Notes: generated from the sequence alone by a model not told the origin. A DNA stretch of 64,000 nucleotides from CAG-791 sp002449595 (GCA_946539855.1 CAMNHV010000008.1:1-64000); one strand, 5' to 3'; positions 25,269-33,869 are shown, numbered from the stretch's first letter. Numbers and translations are program-made.

Positions 25269-26363
25269 CTATTCATTCTCATCTGCACTGGGAAGTCCGT
25301 TCTCCTCCCTCCGGAGGCGCACGACATTGGCGGCGCTGCGCCGGCGGTCTTCCTCGATCGCCGCGTAGTGGCGGCGCGTCGTGTTGACGTCCTTGTGGCC
25401 GAGGACGTCCGCGACCAGGTAGATGTCACCGGTCTCGCGGTAGAGGTTGGTGCCGTAGGTGCTCCGCAGCTTGTGCGGCGTGATCTTCTTGAGCGTCGTG
25501 ACGAGCTGGGAGTATTTCTTTACCATTTTCTCGACGGACCGGACGCTCATGCGCTTGTTCTGAAGGCTCAGGAACAGGGCGGTCTCATGGCCGGCCGCGG
25601 GGATCATGTGGTGCCGCTCTTCGAGGTAGTTGAGCAGCGCCTCCTCGACCTCGTCGCCGAAATAGACGATCGCGTCATAGCCGCCCTTGCGGTGGACCTT
25701 GATCCCGCCGTCCTTGAAGTTGACGTCGTTGATATCGAGGCCGACGCACTCGGAGACGCGGATGCCGGTGCCGAGCAGGAGCGTCAGGATCGCGACGTCC
25801 CGCACCTTGGTGAACTTGTGATAGCGCTGCTGGTTCTTGGTCAGCGCGGTGCCTTCCTCGACCTGGTCCAGCAGGATCGCGACTTCGTCGGGATCGAGAC
25901 GGATGATCGCCTTCTCGTGCTTCTTCGGCATCGCGATCAGGGCGGAGACGTCCCGCTCGATCATCTCGGATGTGAAGAAGTAGTGATACATGCTGCGCAG
26001 GGCGGAGAGCTTGCGCGCCTTGCCGCGGTCGTCGTTCGTGTAGATCTTTCCGTCCTTTTCGTAATAGCTCAGGTATTCCAGGTACTCCTCGAGGTCGACT
26101 TTCTCGAGCTGGTCAAGGACAGAGAGGGGGAAATCGGGGATCTCCATTTTCGCCAGCGCGCGGTTGTTCTGGTGAAGAAACTCGAAGAACGTCCGGATGT
26201 CGTAGGCGTAGCCGAGCCGCGTCCGCGCGGACGTCGTATCCGCGATCCCGCGGAAATACTGTTTGCAGAACGAAGGAAGCGTCGCGAGCACTTCCCGCAT
26301 GAGCAGTGTATTTTTGATATCCTGTTCTTCCGAATAGGTTTCCGTTCCCCTGATCCTTGGCAT
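25269..26363 (-). CDS. XerC/XerD-type tyrosine recombinase
   Basis: Site-specific recombinase, 364 residues. N-terminal SAM-like core-binding domain (about 30-150) and a C-terminal catalytic domain with the Arg in GTGIRVSE, HxxR in HKLRST, and His and Tyr in LGHKDVNTTRRHY. This set matches Xer proteins that resolve chromosome dimers. Nothing phage-like or att-like is nearby, and the gene sits beside lexA in a housekeeping context, so a mobile-element integrase is less likely. The ATG at 26363 follows GGAAGGGGAATC; a longer frame upstream has no better start. It diverges from the permease gene. Confidence 0.88.
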   Translation of the reverse strand: MPRIRGTETYSEEQDIKNTLLMREVLATLPSFCKQYFRGIADTTSARTRLGYAYDIRTFFEFLHQNNRALAKMEIPDFPLSVLDQLEKVDLEEYLEYLSYYEKDGKIYTNDDRGKARKLSALRSMYHYFFTSEMIERDVSALIAMPKKHEKAIIRLDPDEVAILLDQVEEGTALTKNQQRYHKFTKVRDVAILTLLLGTGIRVSECVGLDINDVNFKDGGIKVHRKGGYDAIVYFGDEVEEALLNYLEERHHMIPAAGHETALFLSLQNKRMSVRSVEKMVKKYSQLVTTLKKITPHKLRSTYGTNLYRETGDIYLVADVLGHKDVNTTRRHYAAIEEDRRRSAANVVRLRREENGLPSADENE

Positions 26364-26404
26364 GATTCCCCTTCCCGGTCTGCTGATTTCCAGACGACGC
26401 AACT

Positions 26405-26413
26405 ATTATATCA
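26405..26413 (-). promoter_or_regulatory. Extended -10 promoter of the Xer recombinase gene
   Basis: Minus strand TGATATAAT, i.e. TG plus TATAAT (26405-26410), 41 nt before the start codon. No clear -35. Confidence 0.6.
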
Positions 26414-26462
26414 CATGGGCGGAAACAGCTTTTCTCAGCCGTTTGCGCCGGCTTTGATGTGC

Positions 26463-26468
26463 TATACT
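26463..26468 (+). promoter_or_regulatory. Possible -10 giving a leaderless AI-2E permease transcript
   Basis: TATACT ends 6 nt before the ATG at 26475 and no Shine-Dalgarno is visible. Resembles the arrangement before rnfC. Confidence 0.3.
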
Positions 26469-26474
26469 GTTGAT

Positions 26475-27869
26475 ATGAAATTCAGATTAAATGACCGGCA
26501 AAAAGGCTGGGTCGCGACGATCCTGATCACCGTGATCCTCTCATTCCTGTTATACGCGGCGTTTTTCCGCGGCGCGGAGATCGTCCGCAGCCTGCGGTAC
26601 CTGACGCGGCAGATGATGTCGCTCGTCTGCGGAGTCGCGATCGCGTATATTCTGTCGCCCGTACTGAGCTTTATTGAGCGCAAGATCACGATCCCGCTCT
26701 GCAGCCGCGCGGGCGTTGACGTGAATTCACCTTCTTCGGGAAAGAAAAGGCGGAGAGTGCGCATGTTTTCTGTCGTGCTCACGATCCTTTTCTTCCTCCT
26801 TGTCCTGTACGGCCTGATCCGGACCGTCCTGCCGCAGGTGTTTTTCAGTATCCAGAGCATTATCAACAACCTGCCGGTGTACTTCCGGAATGTGAGCCGT
26901 TTCTTCAACCGTCTTCTGGAACAGAACCCGAATATGCAGAAGGCCATGAATGAGATCCTGCGGTCGCTCCGGCAGAACGCCGAGTCGTTCGTGTCGCAGA
27001 ACATCACGCCGCGGCTGACGTCCCTCATCCAGCAGGTCTCGAAGCGCGCCGTGACGCTGGCCGGCGGCGTCGTCAACTTCCTGATCGGCATCATCGTGGC
27101 GGTCTACATCCTGAACGCGAGGGAGCGCCTCGCCGCGCAGGGGAAGAAGCTCGCATACGCGTTCCTGCCGCAGAAGGCGGCCAATGAGGTGATCGGCGAA
27201 TTCCGCTTTATCCACCAGACGTTTACGAACTTCCTTGTGGGCAAGATCATCGACTCGGTCATCGTCGCCGTCCTGTGCTTCATCGGCGCAACGCTCCTTA
27301 AGACGCCGTTCCCGATGCTGGTCACACTGATCGTCGGCGTCACAAATATGATCCCGTTCTTCGGACCGTACATCGGCGAGGCGATCACCGGGATCATCGT
27401 ATTCATGATCGATCCGCTGGCCGCGCTGTACTTCCTGATCTTCGTGATCCTGCTGCAGCAGCTGGACGGCAACGTCATCGGGCCGAGGATCCTCGGCCAG
27501 TCCACAGGCCTCTCGTCCATCGGCGTGATTTTCTCGATCCTGTTCTTCGGCGCGGTCCTGGGGCCGGTCGGCTGGTTCATCGGCGTTCCGCTGTTCGCCG
27601 TGATCTTTGCCCTGCTTCGCAGGTTCAGCGAGTACCTGTTGCGGGAGCGGGGACTGCCTTCCGACATCAGCGTCTACGAGAAGACGGCCTATATCGATGA
27701 AAAGGGGATCCACGAGCTCGGCGATCCGGCGAGCGAAGGCTATTTCCTGAAAAAGCCCGCGTCAGCTCTCCGCAAAATATTTGAACGTAAGGATCAGGAT
27801 CCTGAGACAGAAGAGAATGCGGACGAGGGAGCGGACGGAAACCGGGATAACGATTCGGACGGTAAGTGA
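26475..27869 (+). CDS. AI-2E-family membrane transporter-like protein
   Basis: Polytopic membrane protein of the AI-2E transporter (TqsA/YdbI/PerM) family, 464 residues. About eight hydrophobic segments; a long amphipathic stretch (about 125-200) separates the N-terminal helices from the C-terminal block with GVTNMIPFFGPYIG and LDGNVIGPRILGQSTGLS, both family hallmarks. The tail after residue 400 is cytoplasmic and acidic. Substrates of the family vary (signal molecules, Na+/H+ in some), so none is assigned. The frame is open far upstream across the recombinase gene; ATG 26475 (MKFRLNDRQ) is the sensible start, with ATG 26457 as alternative. dtd follows 23 nt later. Confidence 0.88.
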   Translation: MKFRLNDRQKGWVATILITVILSFLLYAAFFRGAEIVRSLRYLTRQMMSLVCGVAIAYILSPVLSFIERKITIPLCSRAGVDVNSPSSGKKRRRVRMFSVVLTILFFLLVLYGLIRTVLPQVFFSIQSIINNLPVYFRNVSRFFNRLLEQNPNMQKAMNEILRSLRQNAESFVSQNITPRLTSLIQQVSKRAVTLAGGVVNFLIGIIVAVYILNARERLAAQGKKLAYAFLPQKAANEVIGEFRFIHQTFTNFLVGKIIDSVIVAVLCFIGATLLKTPFPMLVTLIVGVTNMIPFFGPYIGEAITGIIVFMIDPLAALYFLIFVILLQQLDGNVIGPRILGQSTGLSSIGVIFSILFFGAVLGPVGWFIGVPLFAVIFALLRRFSEYLLRERGLPSDISVYEKTAYIDEKGIHELGDPASEGYFLKKPASALRKIFERKDQDPETEENADEGADGNRDNDSDGK

Positions 27870-27892
27870 TCAGTTAATAAGGTGGTATCAGT

Positions 27893-28357
27893 ATGAAGTT
27901 TTTGATCCAGAGGGTCACGTCGGCACAGGTCGAAGTCGAAGAGAAAGTCGTCGGGCAGATCGATGCCGGCTATCTGGTCCTTGTGGGCATCAGCAGTGAG
28001 GACAACGAAGACATCGCAGACAGAATGCTGCAGAAACTCGTCAATCTGCGCATTTTTGAGGACGAAAACGGCAAGACGAACCTGAGCATCGGCCAGGTCG
28101 GCGGCAATGTGCTCATGATCTCGCAGTTTACGCTGTATGCGGACTGCCACAAGGGAAACCGTCCCTCATTCGTGCACGCGGGCGCGCCGGACGAAGCCGA
28201 GCGCCTCTACGAGTATCTTTTATCGCGTGCACGCACATTCTTCCCGGACGTACAGCACGGAATCTTTGGCGCGATGATGCGCGTATCCCTCGTGAACGAC
28301 GGCCCGTTTACGATCATGCTCGATTCTGAGGAAGTGCTGGCGAAACACCCGAACTAA
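27893..28357 (+). CDS. dtd: D-aminoacyl-tRNA deacylase
   Basis: Hydrolyses D-amino acids from mischarged tRNA, 154 residues. N-terminal MKFLIQRVTSAQVEVE, the catalytic SQFTLYADCHKGNRPSF region and the C-terminal GxFGA(M)M..L.NDGPFT motif are standard. Preceded by AAGGTGG. Probably co-transcribed with the permease gene. Confidence 0.96.
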   Translation: MKFLIQRVTSAQVEVEEKVVGQIDAGYLVLVGISSEDNEDIADRMLQKLVNLRIFEDENGKTNLSIGQVGGNVLMISQFTLYADCHKGNRPSFVHAGAPDEAERLYEYLLSRARTFFPDVQHGIFGAMMRVSLVNDGPFTIMLDSEEVLAKHPN

Positions 28358-28362
28358 TTAAT

Positions 28363-28455
28363 AGTCCCAATAAAAAAACCTCAGGTTTATCGAATTAGTA
28401 TGAGCCACTTTTTCAGAGATTCTATAAGATAATCTGAAAAAGTGGCTTTATTAAA
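28363..28455. repeat. Stem-loop repeat, copy B (93-bp unit 1)
   Basis: First of two direct 93-bp units downstream of dtd. It shares AGYCCCAATAA, CAGGTTTA-CGAAT-AGTATGAGCCACTT with unit 2, and forms GCCACTTTTTCAGA-TT / AA-TCTGAAAAAGTGGC. The outer arm is lost (CTTTATTAAAAG), so this copy is the decayed one. The 359 nt between dtd (28357) and the next gene (28717) hold only these repeats and a terminator. Confidence 0.7.
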
Positions 28456-28554
28456 AGCCCCAATAATAACCCCACAGGTTTAACGAATCAGTATGAGCCA
28501 CTTCAGGAGATCCCGTGGATCTCCTGAAAAGTGGCAATACTGTTCGTTAAACCT
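28456..28554. repeat. Stem-loop repeat, copy C (unit 2, complete nested palindrome)
   Basis: Second direct unit. From 28476 to 28554 it is a nested palindrome: AGGTTTAACGAA / TTCGTTAAACCT, CAGTAT / ATACTG, GCCACTT / AAGTGGC and AGGAGATC / GATCTCCT around CCGTG. It would fold into a ~79-nt rod in either strand. The core resembles copy A at 23540-23603. Confidence 0.75.
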
Positions 28555-28645
28555 GGCTTTTGCGAATAGTTGGATGGAGGTCCACCACCACTCCTCCACC
28601 AAAAAACATGTAAAAAACCAGTAATAATCAGGAAAATCAGCATTT

Positions 28646-28674
28646 AAAAGCCCCCGAGAACCTCGGGGGCTTTT
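28646..28674. terminator. Bidirectional terminator
   Basis: AAAAGCCCCCGAG-AAC-CTCGGGGGCTTTT. It works for dtd (plus) and for the cytidylate-kinase-like gene (minus), whose stop is 43 nt away. Confidence 0.9.
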
Positions 28675-28716
28675 GCTGCAAATTATCAAATCAAATGAAA
28701 GGCGAAACGAAAACCA

Positions 28717-29400
28717 TCATTTCTTAATATTCTGAAGCTGTTCCTTAATATCACGGCCTCCATTGCGAACGCTGCCAAGCTGGTCAAAGTCCTCAACGAG
28801 CTGAATGATCAATTTGACGGTTCCTTCAATGCCAAGAAGCGCCGTATTGATGCACATGTCGTAGCTGTCCGCGCGGCCCCATTTTTTAGCGCTGTAATAG
28901 TTGTAATAGCTCTGGCGCTGTTTGTCCTTCTTGTTGATCATGTCGCGGGCTTCTTTTTCGGTCTTGATATCGTCAAAGCGCGCCATGACGTCCTTGATGC
29001 GGAATTCTTCATCCGCCTCAATGAACAGGTTGATCACGTCGTCCCTGTCCGCAAGCGCGCTGTCCGCGCAGCGGCCGATAAATACGGCGGGACCTTCCTT
29101 CGCAAGCTCCTTGATCGCGTCAAACTGCGCGAGGAACACCTTCTGGCTGATGGGCATGTCCACATAATGGGATGAATTGTATCCGAAGGAATAGGTATCC
29201 ATGACCAGGTTGTAGAGGAAGGAGCTCGTGGGACGCTCGTCGTGTCTCTCGATCATCTCTTCCGCAAAGCCGCTGTCTTTCGCCACCTTTGCGAGAAGCT
29301 CCTTGTCATAGCAGGGAATGCCGAAATGTTTTGCGACAAGCTCTCCGATCTCGCGCCCGCATGAACCAAACTGTCTGCCGATCGTGATGATTGTATTCAT
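28717..29400 (-). CDS. Cytidylate-kinase-like family protein
   Basis: 227-residue member of the cytidylate-kinase-like P-loop family common in Clostridia. The N-terminus has a kinase-like loop (ITIGRQFGSCGREIGELVA) in place of a strict GxxGxGKS/T, plus PCYDKELL and FIGRCADSAL. Whether these proteins phosphorylate CMP is not established. ATG 29400 is set by AAAAGGAGGTG 5 nt upstream. The gene is clearly less GC-rich than its neighbours. No canonical cmk is seen in the window, including at its frequent place beside ispH. Confidence 0.82.
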   Translation of the reverse strand: MNTIITIGRQFGSCGREIGELVAKHFGIPCYDKELLAKVAKDSGFAEEMIERHDERPTSSFLYNLVMDTYSFGYNSSHYVDMPISQKVFLAQFDAIKELAKEGPAVFIGRCADSALADRDDVINLFIEADEEFRIKDVMARFDDIKTEKEARDMINKKDKQRQSYYNYYSAKKWGRADSYDMCINTALLGIEGTVKLIIQLVEDFDQLGSVRNGGRDIKEQLQNIKK

Positions 29401-29437
29401 GGAAACACCTCCTTTTGCAGCGGTTTCATTTGAACAT

Positions 29438-29466
29438 ATTATAATAAATGCACAAATTAAAAGCAA
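29438..29466 (-). promoter_or_regulatory. Promoter of the cytidylate-kinase-like gene
   Basis: Minus strand TTGCTT (29461-29466), 17-nt spacer, TATAAT (29438-29443), 37 nt before the start codon. Confidence 0.75.
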
Positions 29467-29504
29467 ATATAAAACGGATTCCGTGCAATATAACTATATA
29501 AAGC

Positions 29505-30596
29505 TCAGTCCTCTTCCGCGCGGAGGCGGCGCAGGATCTCTTCGAAGTATGCGGGAAGCGGCGCGCAGGTCTCGATATATTCGCCTGTCGCGGGGTGAAT
29601 GAAGCCCAGAACGGCCGCATGGAGGCACTGCCCCTGTGTGAGGCTCGCGAAGGGATTGGCTCTCCTGCCGGCGTAGACTTCGTCACCCAGGACGGGGTGA
29701 TGCACGGAGGCCATGTGGACGCGGATCTGATGGGTCCTGCCGGTCTCGAGGACACATTCCACATACGTGTAGTTCCGGAAGCGTTCCAGGACACGTACGT
29801 GCGTCACAGCGGGCTTCCCGGAGGGGTTCACGGCCATCTTTTTGCGGTCCTTCGGGTCCCTGCCGATCGGGCGGTCGATCGTGAGCTCCTCCTCCCGGAT
29901 CCTGTCATGGACGATCGCCAGGTACTTCCGGCGGATGCTGTGTTCCTTGAGCTGCGCCGCGATGGCGGCGTGGGACGTGTCGTTCTTGCAGATGATGAGC
30001 GAGCCGGTCGTGTCGCGGTCGATGCGGTGCACGATGCCGGGCCGCAGGACGCCGTTGATCCCGGACAGGGAGCAGGCCCCGGTCTCCGGATCCAGGCAGT
30101 GATGCATGACGGCGTTCACGAGCGTGCCGTTCCAGTGGCCCGCCGCGGGGTGAACGACCATGCCCTTGGGCTTGTTTACGACGAGGACGTCGTCGTCCTC
30201 ATAGAGGATGTCGAGAGGGATATCTTCGGGCGTGATGTCCGGCAGGACGCGCTCCGGAAGGCGGATCGTGATCAGGTCGCCCTCCTGCACCTTGTCCGCG
30301 GGCTTTGCGGCCTTCCCGCCGCGCAGGACGTGCTGGTCCTTGATCAGGTCCTTGAGATAGCTGCGTGAGAACCCCTCGCCGAGAATATCCGCGAGGGCGC
30401 GGTCAAGCCTTTTTCCCGCCTGCTCCGCGTCGATCACATGCTCGGAACACTCTTCTCCGTGTTCCGGCTCCGCGCCGATTACACGCTCGGAATATTCTTC
30501 TCCGTCTTCCTGTTCCGCGCCAATCACGTGTTCTGAATATTCTTCTTCGTGTTCCTGCTCCGGGAGGTCCGGCTGCAGATCAGAACCGGGCTGCAT
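29505..30596 (-). CDS. RluA/RluD-family 23S rRNA pseudouridine synthase
   Basis: Pseudouridine synthase with an N-terminal S4 RNA-binding domain and a catalytic domain, 363 residues. Visible motifs: AGKRLDRALADIL (S4), VVNKPKGMVVHPA, the catalytic HRIDRDTTG and LETGRTHQIRVH. RluD modifies helix 69 of 23S rRNA; which position this one modifies is inferred. The first ~60 residues are an extension made of a 15-residue unit repeated three times (residues 18-32, 33-47, 48-62) that ends by becoming the first strand of the S4 domain. It starts 3 nt after lspA ends. Confidence 0.92.
   Translation of the reverse strand: MQPGSDLQPDLPEQEHEEEYSEHVIGAEQEDGEEYSERVIGAEPEHGEECSEHVIDAEQAGKRLDRALADILGEGFSRSYLKDLIKDQHVLRGGKAAKPADKVQEGDLITIRLPERVLPDITPEDIPLDILYEDDDVLVVNKPKGMVVHPAAGHWNGTLVNAVMHHCLDPETGACSLSGINGVLRPGIVHRIDRDTTGSLIICKNDTSHAAIAAQLKEHSIRRKYLAIVHDRIREEELTIDRPIGRDPKDRKKMAVNPSGKPAVTHVRVLERFRNYTYVECVLETGRTHQIRVHMASVHHPVLGDEVYAGRRANPFASLTQGQCLHAAVLGFIHPATGEYIETCAPLPAYFEEILRRLRAEED
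30411..30545 (-). repeat. 45-bp tandem repeat, three units, in the rluD-like 5' end
   Basis: Three in-frame 45-bp units encode EEYSEHVIGAEQEDG, EEYSERVIGAEPEHG and EECSEHVIDAEQAGK. The last unit continues into the conserved S4 domain, so the other two look like slippage duplications of the gene's own start. Confidence 0.75.
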
Positions 30597-30599
30597 GGA

Positions 30600-31115
30600 T
30601 CACTCCCCGGTCTTTCCGCCCTTCCCGAGGAAGGAGGAAAGGCTCAGGAACGAGAGCTCCTCGTCCTTGTAGACGACGATCAGAAGAATGGCCAGCAGGA
30701 ACGTGCAGACGGTCACATAGATGTCCGCGACGTTGAAGATCGGGAAATTGATCAGGGAAAAGTAAATGAAATCGCGCACATAGCCGAAGCGGACGCGGTC
30801 GATCAGGTTGCCGACGGCGCCTGCCGCGAGAAAGACGAGGCAGATCCGGAACGGCAGAAACCGGCGGGTCGTCGGCGCCTTGCGCAGCACGACGGCGATC
30901 ACCGCGAGCACAACGAGCGCGACCACGGTAAAAAAGATGCGCCCGTTCTGCATGATGCCGAAGGCGGCCCCGTGGTTTTCGAGATACCGGAGCTCCAGCA
31001 CGCCGCGAATCAGAACGAACGGCGCCGTCCCTTTCAGAGACGCCGCCGCAATGATCTTGCTGTACTGGTCAATAGCGACCAGCAGAACGAAAAGCAGAAT
31101 TCCTGTCAGTATCAT
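30600..31115 (-). CDS. lspA: Lipoprotein signal peptidase (signal peptidase II)
   Basis: Membrane aspartic protease that removes signal peptides of diacylated lipoproteins, 171 residues. Four transmembrane helices; the catalytic aspartates lie in GAVGNLIDRV and FNVADIYVT. It sits 6 nt after sepF and upstream of the rluD-like gene, the common lspA-rluD order. Confidence 0.96.
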   Translation of the reverse strand: MILTGILLFVLLVAIDQYSKIIAAASLKGTAPFVLIRGVLELRYLENHGAAFGIMQNGRIFFTVVALVVLAVIAVVLRKAPTTRRFLPFRICLVFLAAGAVGNLIDRVRFGYVRDFIYFSLINFPIFNVADIYVTVCTFLLAILLIVVYKDEELSFLSLSSFLGKGGKTGE

Positions 31116-31121
31116 AAACTA

Positions 31122-31673
31122 TCAATTCTGAGCGAAAGGCATGTAGAGGGATGACTGCGAGTCATCGCCGACGCCGAGCGCTGCGGAGATGTCACCGGAG
31201 ATATCGACGCTCTCCGGGGTGACGACGAAGATATAATGAGAGATCTTCATAAGGTTTCCGCGGATCGCGTAGCAGGAACCGGAAGTGAAATCGATGATCC
31301 TCTGCGCGATGTCGACGTTCAGTCCTTCCAGGTTCAGGACGACGGTGCGGTTGGAAAGCAAGGTGTCCGTGAGTTCGCGGGCTTCTTCCACCGTGGTGGG
31401 CTTAATGACGCACACTTCCATTCCGGGTGCGATCCCGCGGCGCTGCTGCGGCTTCTGGACGACGCTCACCTGCCGCTCGGGCGCTGCCTGGCGCCGCATG
31501 GGGAGCTGCTGAGGCTCGTCGTCATACTCTTCTTCTTCCTGCTGCCTTCTTCTGCCAAAGCCTCTGAAACGGGAACCGGTCTCTTCTGGCTCTACGTCGT
31601 AGTCGTCATCATAGTAGCCGTCATCGTCTCCGTTCACTTTCATCGCATTGATCAGTCGATCCAAAGCACTCAT
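31122..31673 (-). CDS. sepF: Cell division protein SepF
   Basis: Cytoplasmic membrane-binding protein that tethers and bundles FtsZ, 183 residues. Amphipathic N-terminus (MSALDRLINAMKV), an acidic and Gln/Arg-rich linker (about 15-80), then the conserved SepF domain (VCVIKPTTVEEAREL, VVLNLEGL, IDFTSGSCYAIRG, IFVVTPESVDIS). Upstream yggS and downstream lspA are typical neighbours. Confidence 0.95.
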   Translation of the reverse strand: MSALDRLINAMKVNGDDDGYYDDDYDVEPEETGSRFRGFGRRRQQEEEEYDDEPQQLPMRRQAAPERQVSVVQKPQQRRGIAPGMEVCVIKPTTVEEARELTDTLLSNRTVVLNLEGLNVDIAQRIIDFTSGSCYAIRGNLMKISHYIFVVTPESVDISGDISAALGVGDDSQSSLYMPFAQN

Positions 31674-31685
31674 GAAGTTTACCCC

Positions 31686-32393
31686 TTATTCAATATGATA
31701 ATTACGCTCTCCAAAGATACCTGTTCCGACACGCACAAAAGTCGCGCCTTCTTCGATAGCGACCTCAAAGTCACCGGTCATACCCATAGAAAGCACATGC
31801 ATAAATAAATTATCTGAGTATTTTCCGTTTATGTCAACCGATAATTTTCGCAGTCCGCGAAAATAAACCCTGTTTTCTTCTGGGGTTTCCGTGTACGGCG
31901 CGATCGTCATCAGCCCTTCGATCTTTATGCCCGGCAGAGGGAGGATCGCGCCGACGAAATCCATCGCGTCCTCCGGACGGATCCCGTATTTGCTCTCTTC
32001 CGCCGCCATGTTGACCTCGATGAGGACCGGCATGACGATCCCGGCCTTCACGGCTTCTTTGCTGACGGTCTCCGCGAGGCGGACGCTGTCGATGCCGTGG
32101 ATCATCGCGGCGTGTCCGATCACCTGCTTCACCTTGTTGGTCTGCAGGTGGCCGATCATGTGCCACTGAATGTCCTCAGGCAGCACAGGCGCCTTCTCCC
32201 GGATCTCCTGCACCTTGTTCTCGCCAAAGAGCTTTTCTCCCGCGTGATAGGCCTCCAGGACCGCCTCCGCAGGCTTCGTCTTGGATACGCAGATGAGGCC
32301 GACTTCGGACGGATCCCTGCCTGCTCTGGCACAGGCTGCCTCGATGCGCGCGTGGATCTCGGCGAGGTTGTTTTTGATGATGCTTTCCGCCAT
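31686..32393 (-). CDS. yggS: YggS/PLPBP pyridoxal-phosphate homeostasis protein
   Basis: Single-domain PLP-binding protein that keeps the PLP pool in balance, 235 residues. The PLP lysine is in LICVSKTKP; GENKVQEI, WHMIGHLQTNK, EVNMAAEESKYG and LSMGMTGDFEVAI follow in order. ATG 32393 has GGAGG 5 nt upstream; an extension to 32423 is not needed. Often linked to sepF. Confidence 0.95.
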   Translation of the reverse strand: MAESIIKNNLAEIHARIEAACARAGRDPSEVGLICVSKTKPAEAVLEAYHAGEKLFGENKVQEIREKAPVLPEDIQWHMIGHLQTNKVKQVIGHAAMIHGIDSVRLAETVSKEAVKAGIVMPVLIEVNMAAEESKYGIRPEDAMDFVGAILPLPGIKIEGLMTIAPYTETPEENRVYFRGLRKLSVDINGKYSDNLFMHVLSMGMTGDFEVAIEEGATFVRVGTGIFGERNYHIE

Positions 32394-32480
32394 GGTTTCC
32401 TCCGGACAGTCCCTGTGAAGCACACAGCTGCAGCAGTTCTGTAAGTACGCTCCGGCAGCCGTGAAAAGGGTTTGTCGCTG

Positions 32481-33869
32481 TCACTCATAGATGAACTGGT
32501 CGGGCGAGATATTCTGCGCGTCCAGCACGATGTAATCATATTCCGACAGGCCGTACGTGGTGTTCGGGTCGACGATCGAGTACTCGTCGCCGGAGTACAG
32601 GATGTCGATGATTCTGAAGTCCGCGTAGCCCTTGTTGATGTTGTAGACGCCGACCAGCTTGTCCTGGCGGCTCAGCGTGTAGGTGTCCGTCGAATCCGGC
32701 TTCACGAGGACGTCGCCGGCCTTCAGGACGCTCTCGTCCAGGTAGTACTCCCCTTCCGCCTCGCTGTACGGCGGCGCGGAGATGAAGGAGGTGCTCATGG
32801 AGCCGTCCTCTGCGTAGGTCTGCTTCAGGACGCCCATGACGCCGCCCCTGCCGGTCGTGACGAACTCCTTCGGGACCAGGAAGAAATAGCTCTCGATGAT
32901 CGCGGTGTTCGGGACCTTCAGGCCCTGACGGTCAGAGGTGATCAGTTCGATGTCGATGAAGCGGTCGGCGCAGAACGTCACCATTGAATTCGTGAAGCTT
33001 AAGGACACGAAGACGTTGCCCTGCTCGTCCGTGCGGCTGCGCACCTTCGCCCAGGACTCGTCCTGGTTCTTCAGGAAGCGGACGCGCACGTAGTCCATCT
33101 CGACCAGCTCGTCGGCCTCCTCCTGCCCCTCCGCGAGGAACACGATGCTCCAGTTCTCGTCGGTCGAGATCCGGCAGACAGGGTCGCCCTGCGAGACGAG
33201 CTGCCCGTTTCCGATCTGGTTCTTCTCGTACGCGGCGCGGTCGAAGTCGGCGATGCTCAGGCCCTCGAACGTCTTGTCCTCGTAGCCGTCCGTCGCGTAG
33301 ACCACGTCGCCGGTCACGGGCGCATAGCAGTAATGGATCGAGGCGGACAGGCCGGAGGTATCCATGTTGCGGATGCTCTCCAGGATGCTGCTGCTCGAGA
33401 GGTTCTGCGTCTTGCTCATGATCGTGCTGCGGAAGTCGTAGACGCCGCCGAAGCTCCTGGCGTCGAAGTCGGACGTGAAGGAAGTGATCTCCCCGCGCAG
33501 CTCCGCGAGCTCCGACTTGCTGAACGTGACGTCGCCCGTATTCTGCGCGTTGATGTAGTCGATGATCTGGCCGGACTCGTCGATCGTGTAGGCGAGGTTG
33601 CCCTTGCCCAGGCGGTCGCCCTCCTCGCTGTAGAAATTGATGTAGCCGGAGTACTCGCTCTGGACGATGTGCTCCGAGCGGAGCGCGATGCCGTGGTAGA
33701 CGCGGTTGGCGGACAGCGACCCGGTCTTGACCTCATAGCCGACGACCTTCTCGGAAGTGGCATAGGTAAAGACGCTGATCAGCGTGTAGATCAGGATGAC
33801 CGCGAATATGATCAGGCCTACGTTGATGTTGAGCGGCCTGCGGTATTTCGTGACTTTGTTTGAAGCCAT
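32481..33869 (-). CDS. HlyD-like membrane-anchored protein
   Basis: 462 residues with one N-terminal transmembrane helix (about 16-36) and a long extracytoplasmic part. It resembles the HlyD-family periplasmic adaptor-like proteins that sit upstream of yggS-sepF in Lachnospiraceae: biotinyl-lipoyl-like strands near residues 50-100 (GYINFYSEEGDRLGKG) and 215-260 (GQLVSQGDPVCRIS), separated by a helical section. No ABC exporter is adjacent, so export is not implied; a role in division or wall synthesis is suggested by context only. Confidence 0.75.
   Translation of the reverse strand: MASNKVTKYRRPLNINVGLIIFAVILIYTLISVFTYATSEKVVGYEVKTGSLSANRVYHGIALRSEHIVQSEYSGYINFYSEEGDRLGKGNLAYTIDESGQIIDYINAQNTGDVTFSKSELAELRGEITSFTSDFDARSFGGVYDFRSTIMSKTQNLSSSSILESIRNMDTSGLSASIHYCYAPVTGDVVYATDGYEDKTFEGLSIADFDRAAYEKNQIGNGQLVSQGDPVCRISTDENWSIVFLAEGQEEADELVEMDYVRVRFLKNQDESWAKVRSRTDEQGNVFVSLSFTNSMVTFCADRFIDIELITSDRQGLKVPNTAIIESYFFLVPKEFVTTGRGGVMGVLKQTYAEDGSMSTSFISAPPYSEAEGEYYLDESVLKAGDVLVKPDSTDTYTLSRQDKLVGVYNINKGYADFRIIDILYSGDEYSIVDPNTTYGLSEYDYIVLDAQNISPDQFIYE

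Noticed and set aside
25269..26363. Prophage or transposon integrase
   Set aside because: No att-like repeats, phage genes or cargo nearby; the neighbourhood (lexA, dtd) is housekeeping and the protein is Xer-like.
25263..26474. N-terminal extension of the AI-2E-like protein by about 400 residues
   Set aside because: The open frame is antisense to the Xer recombinase gene and is a by-product of its GC-rich codons; the family fold begins at 26475.
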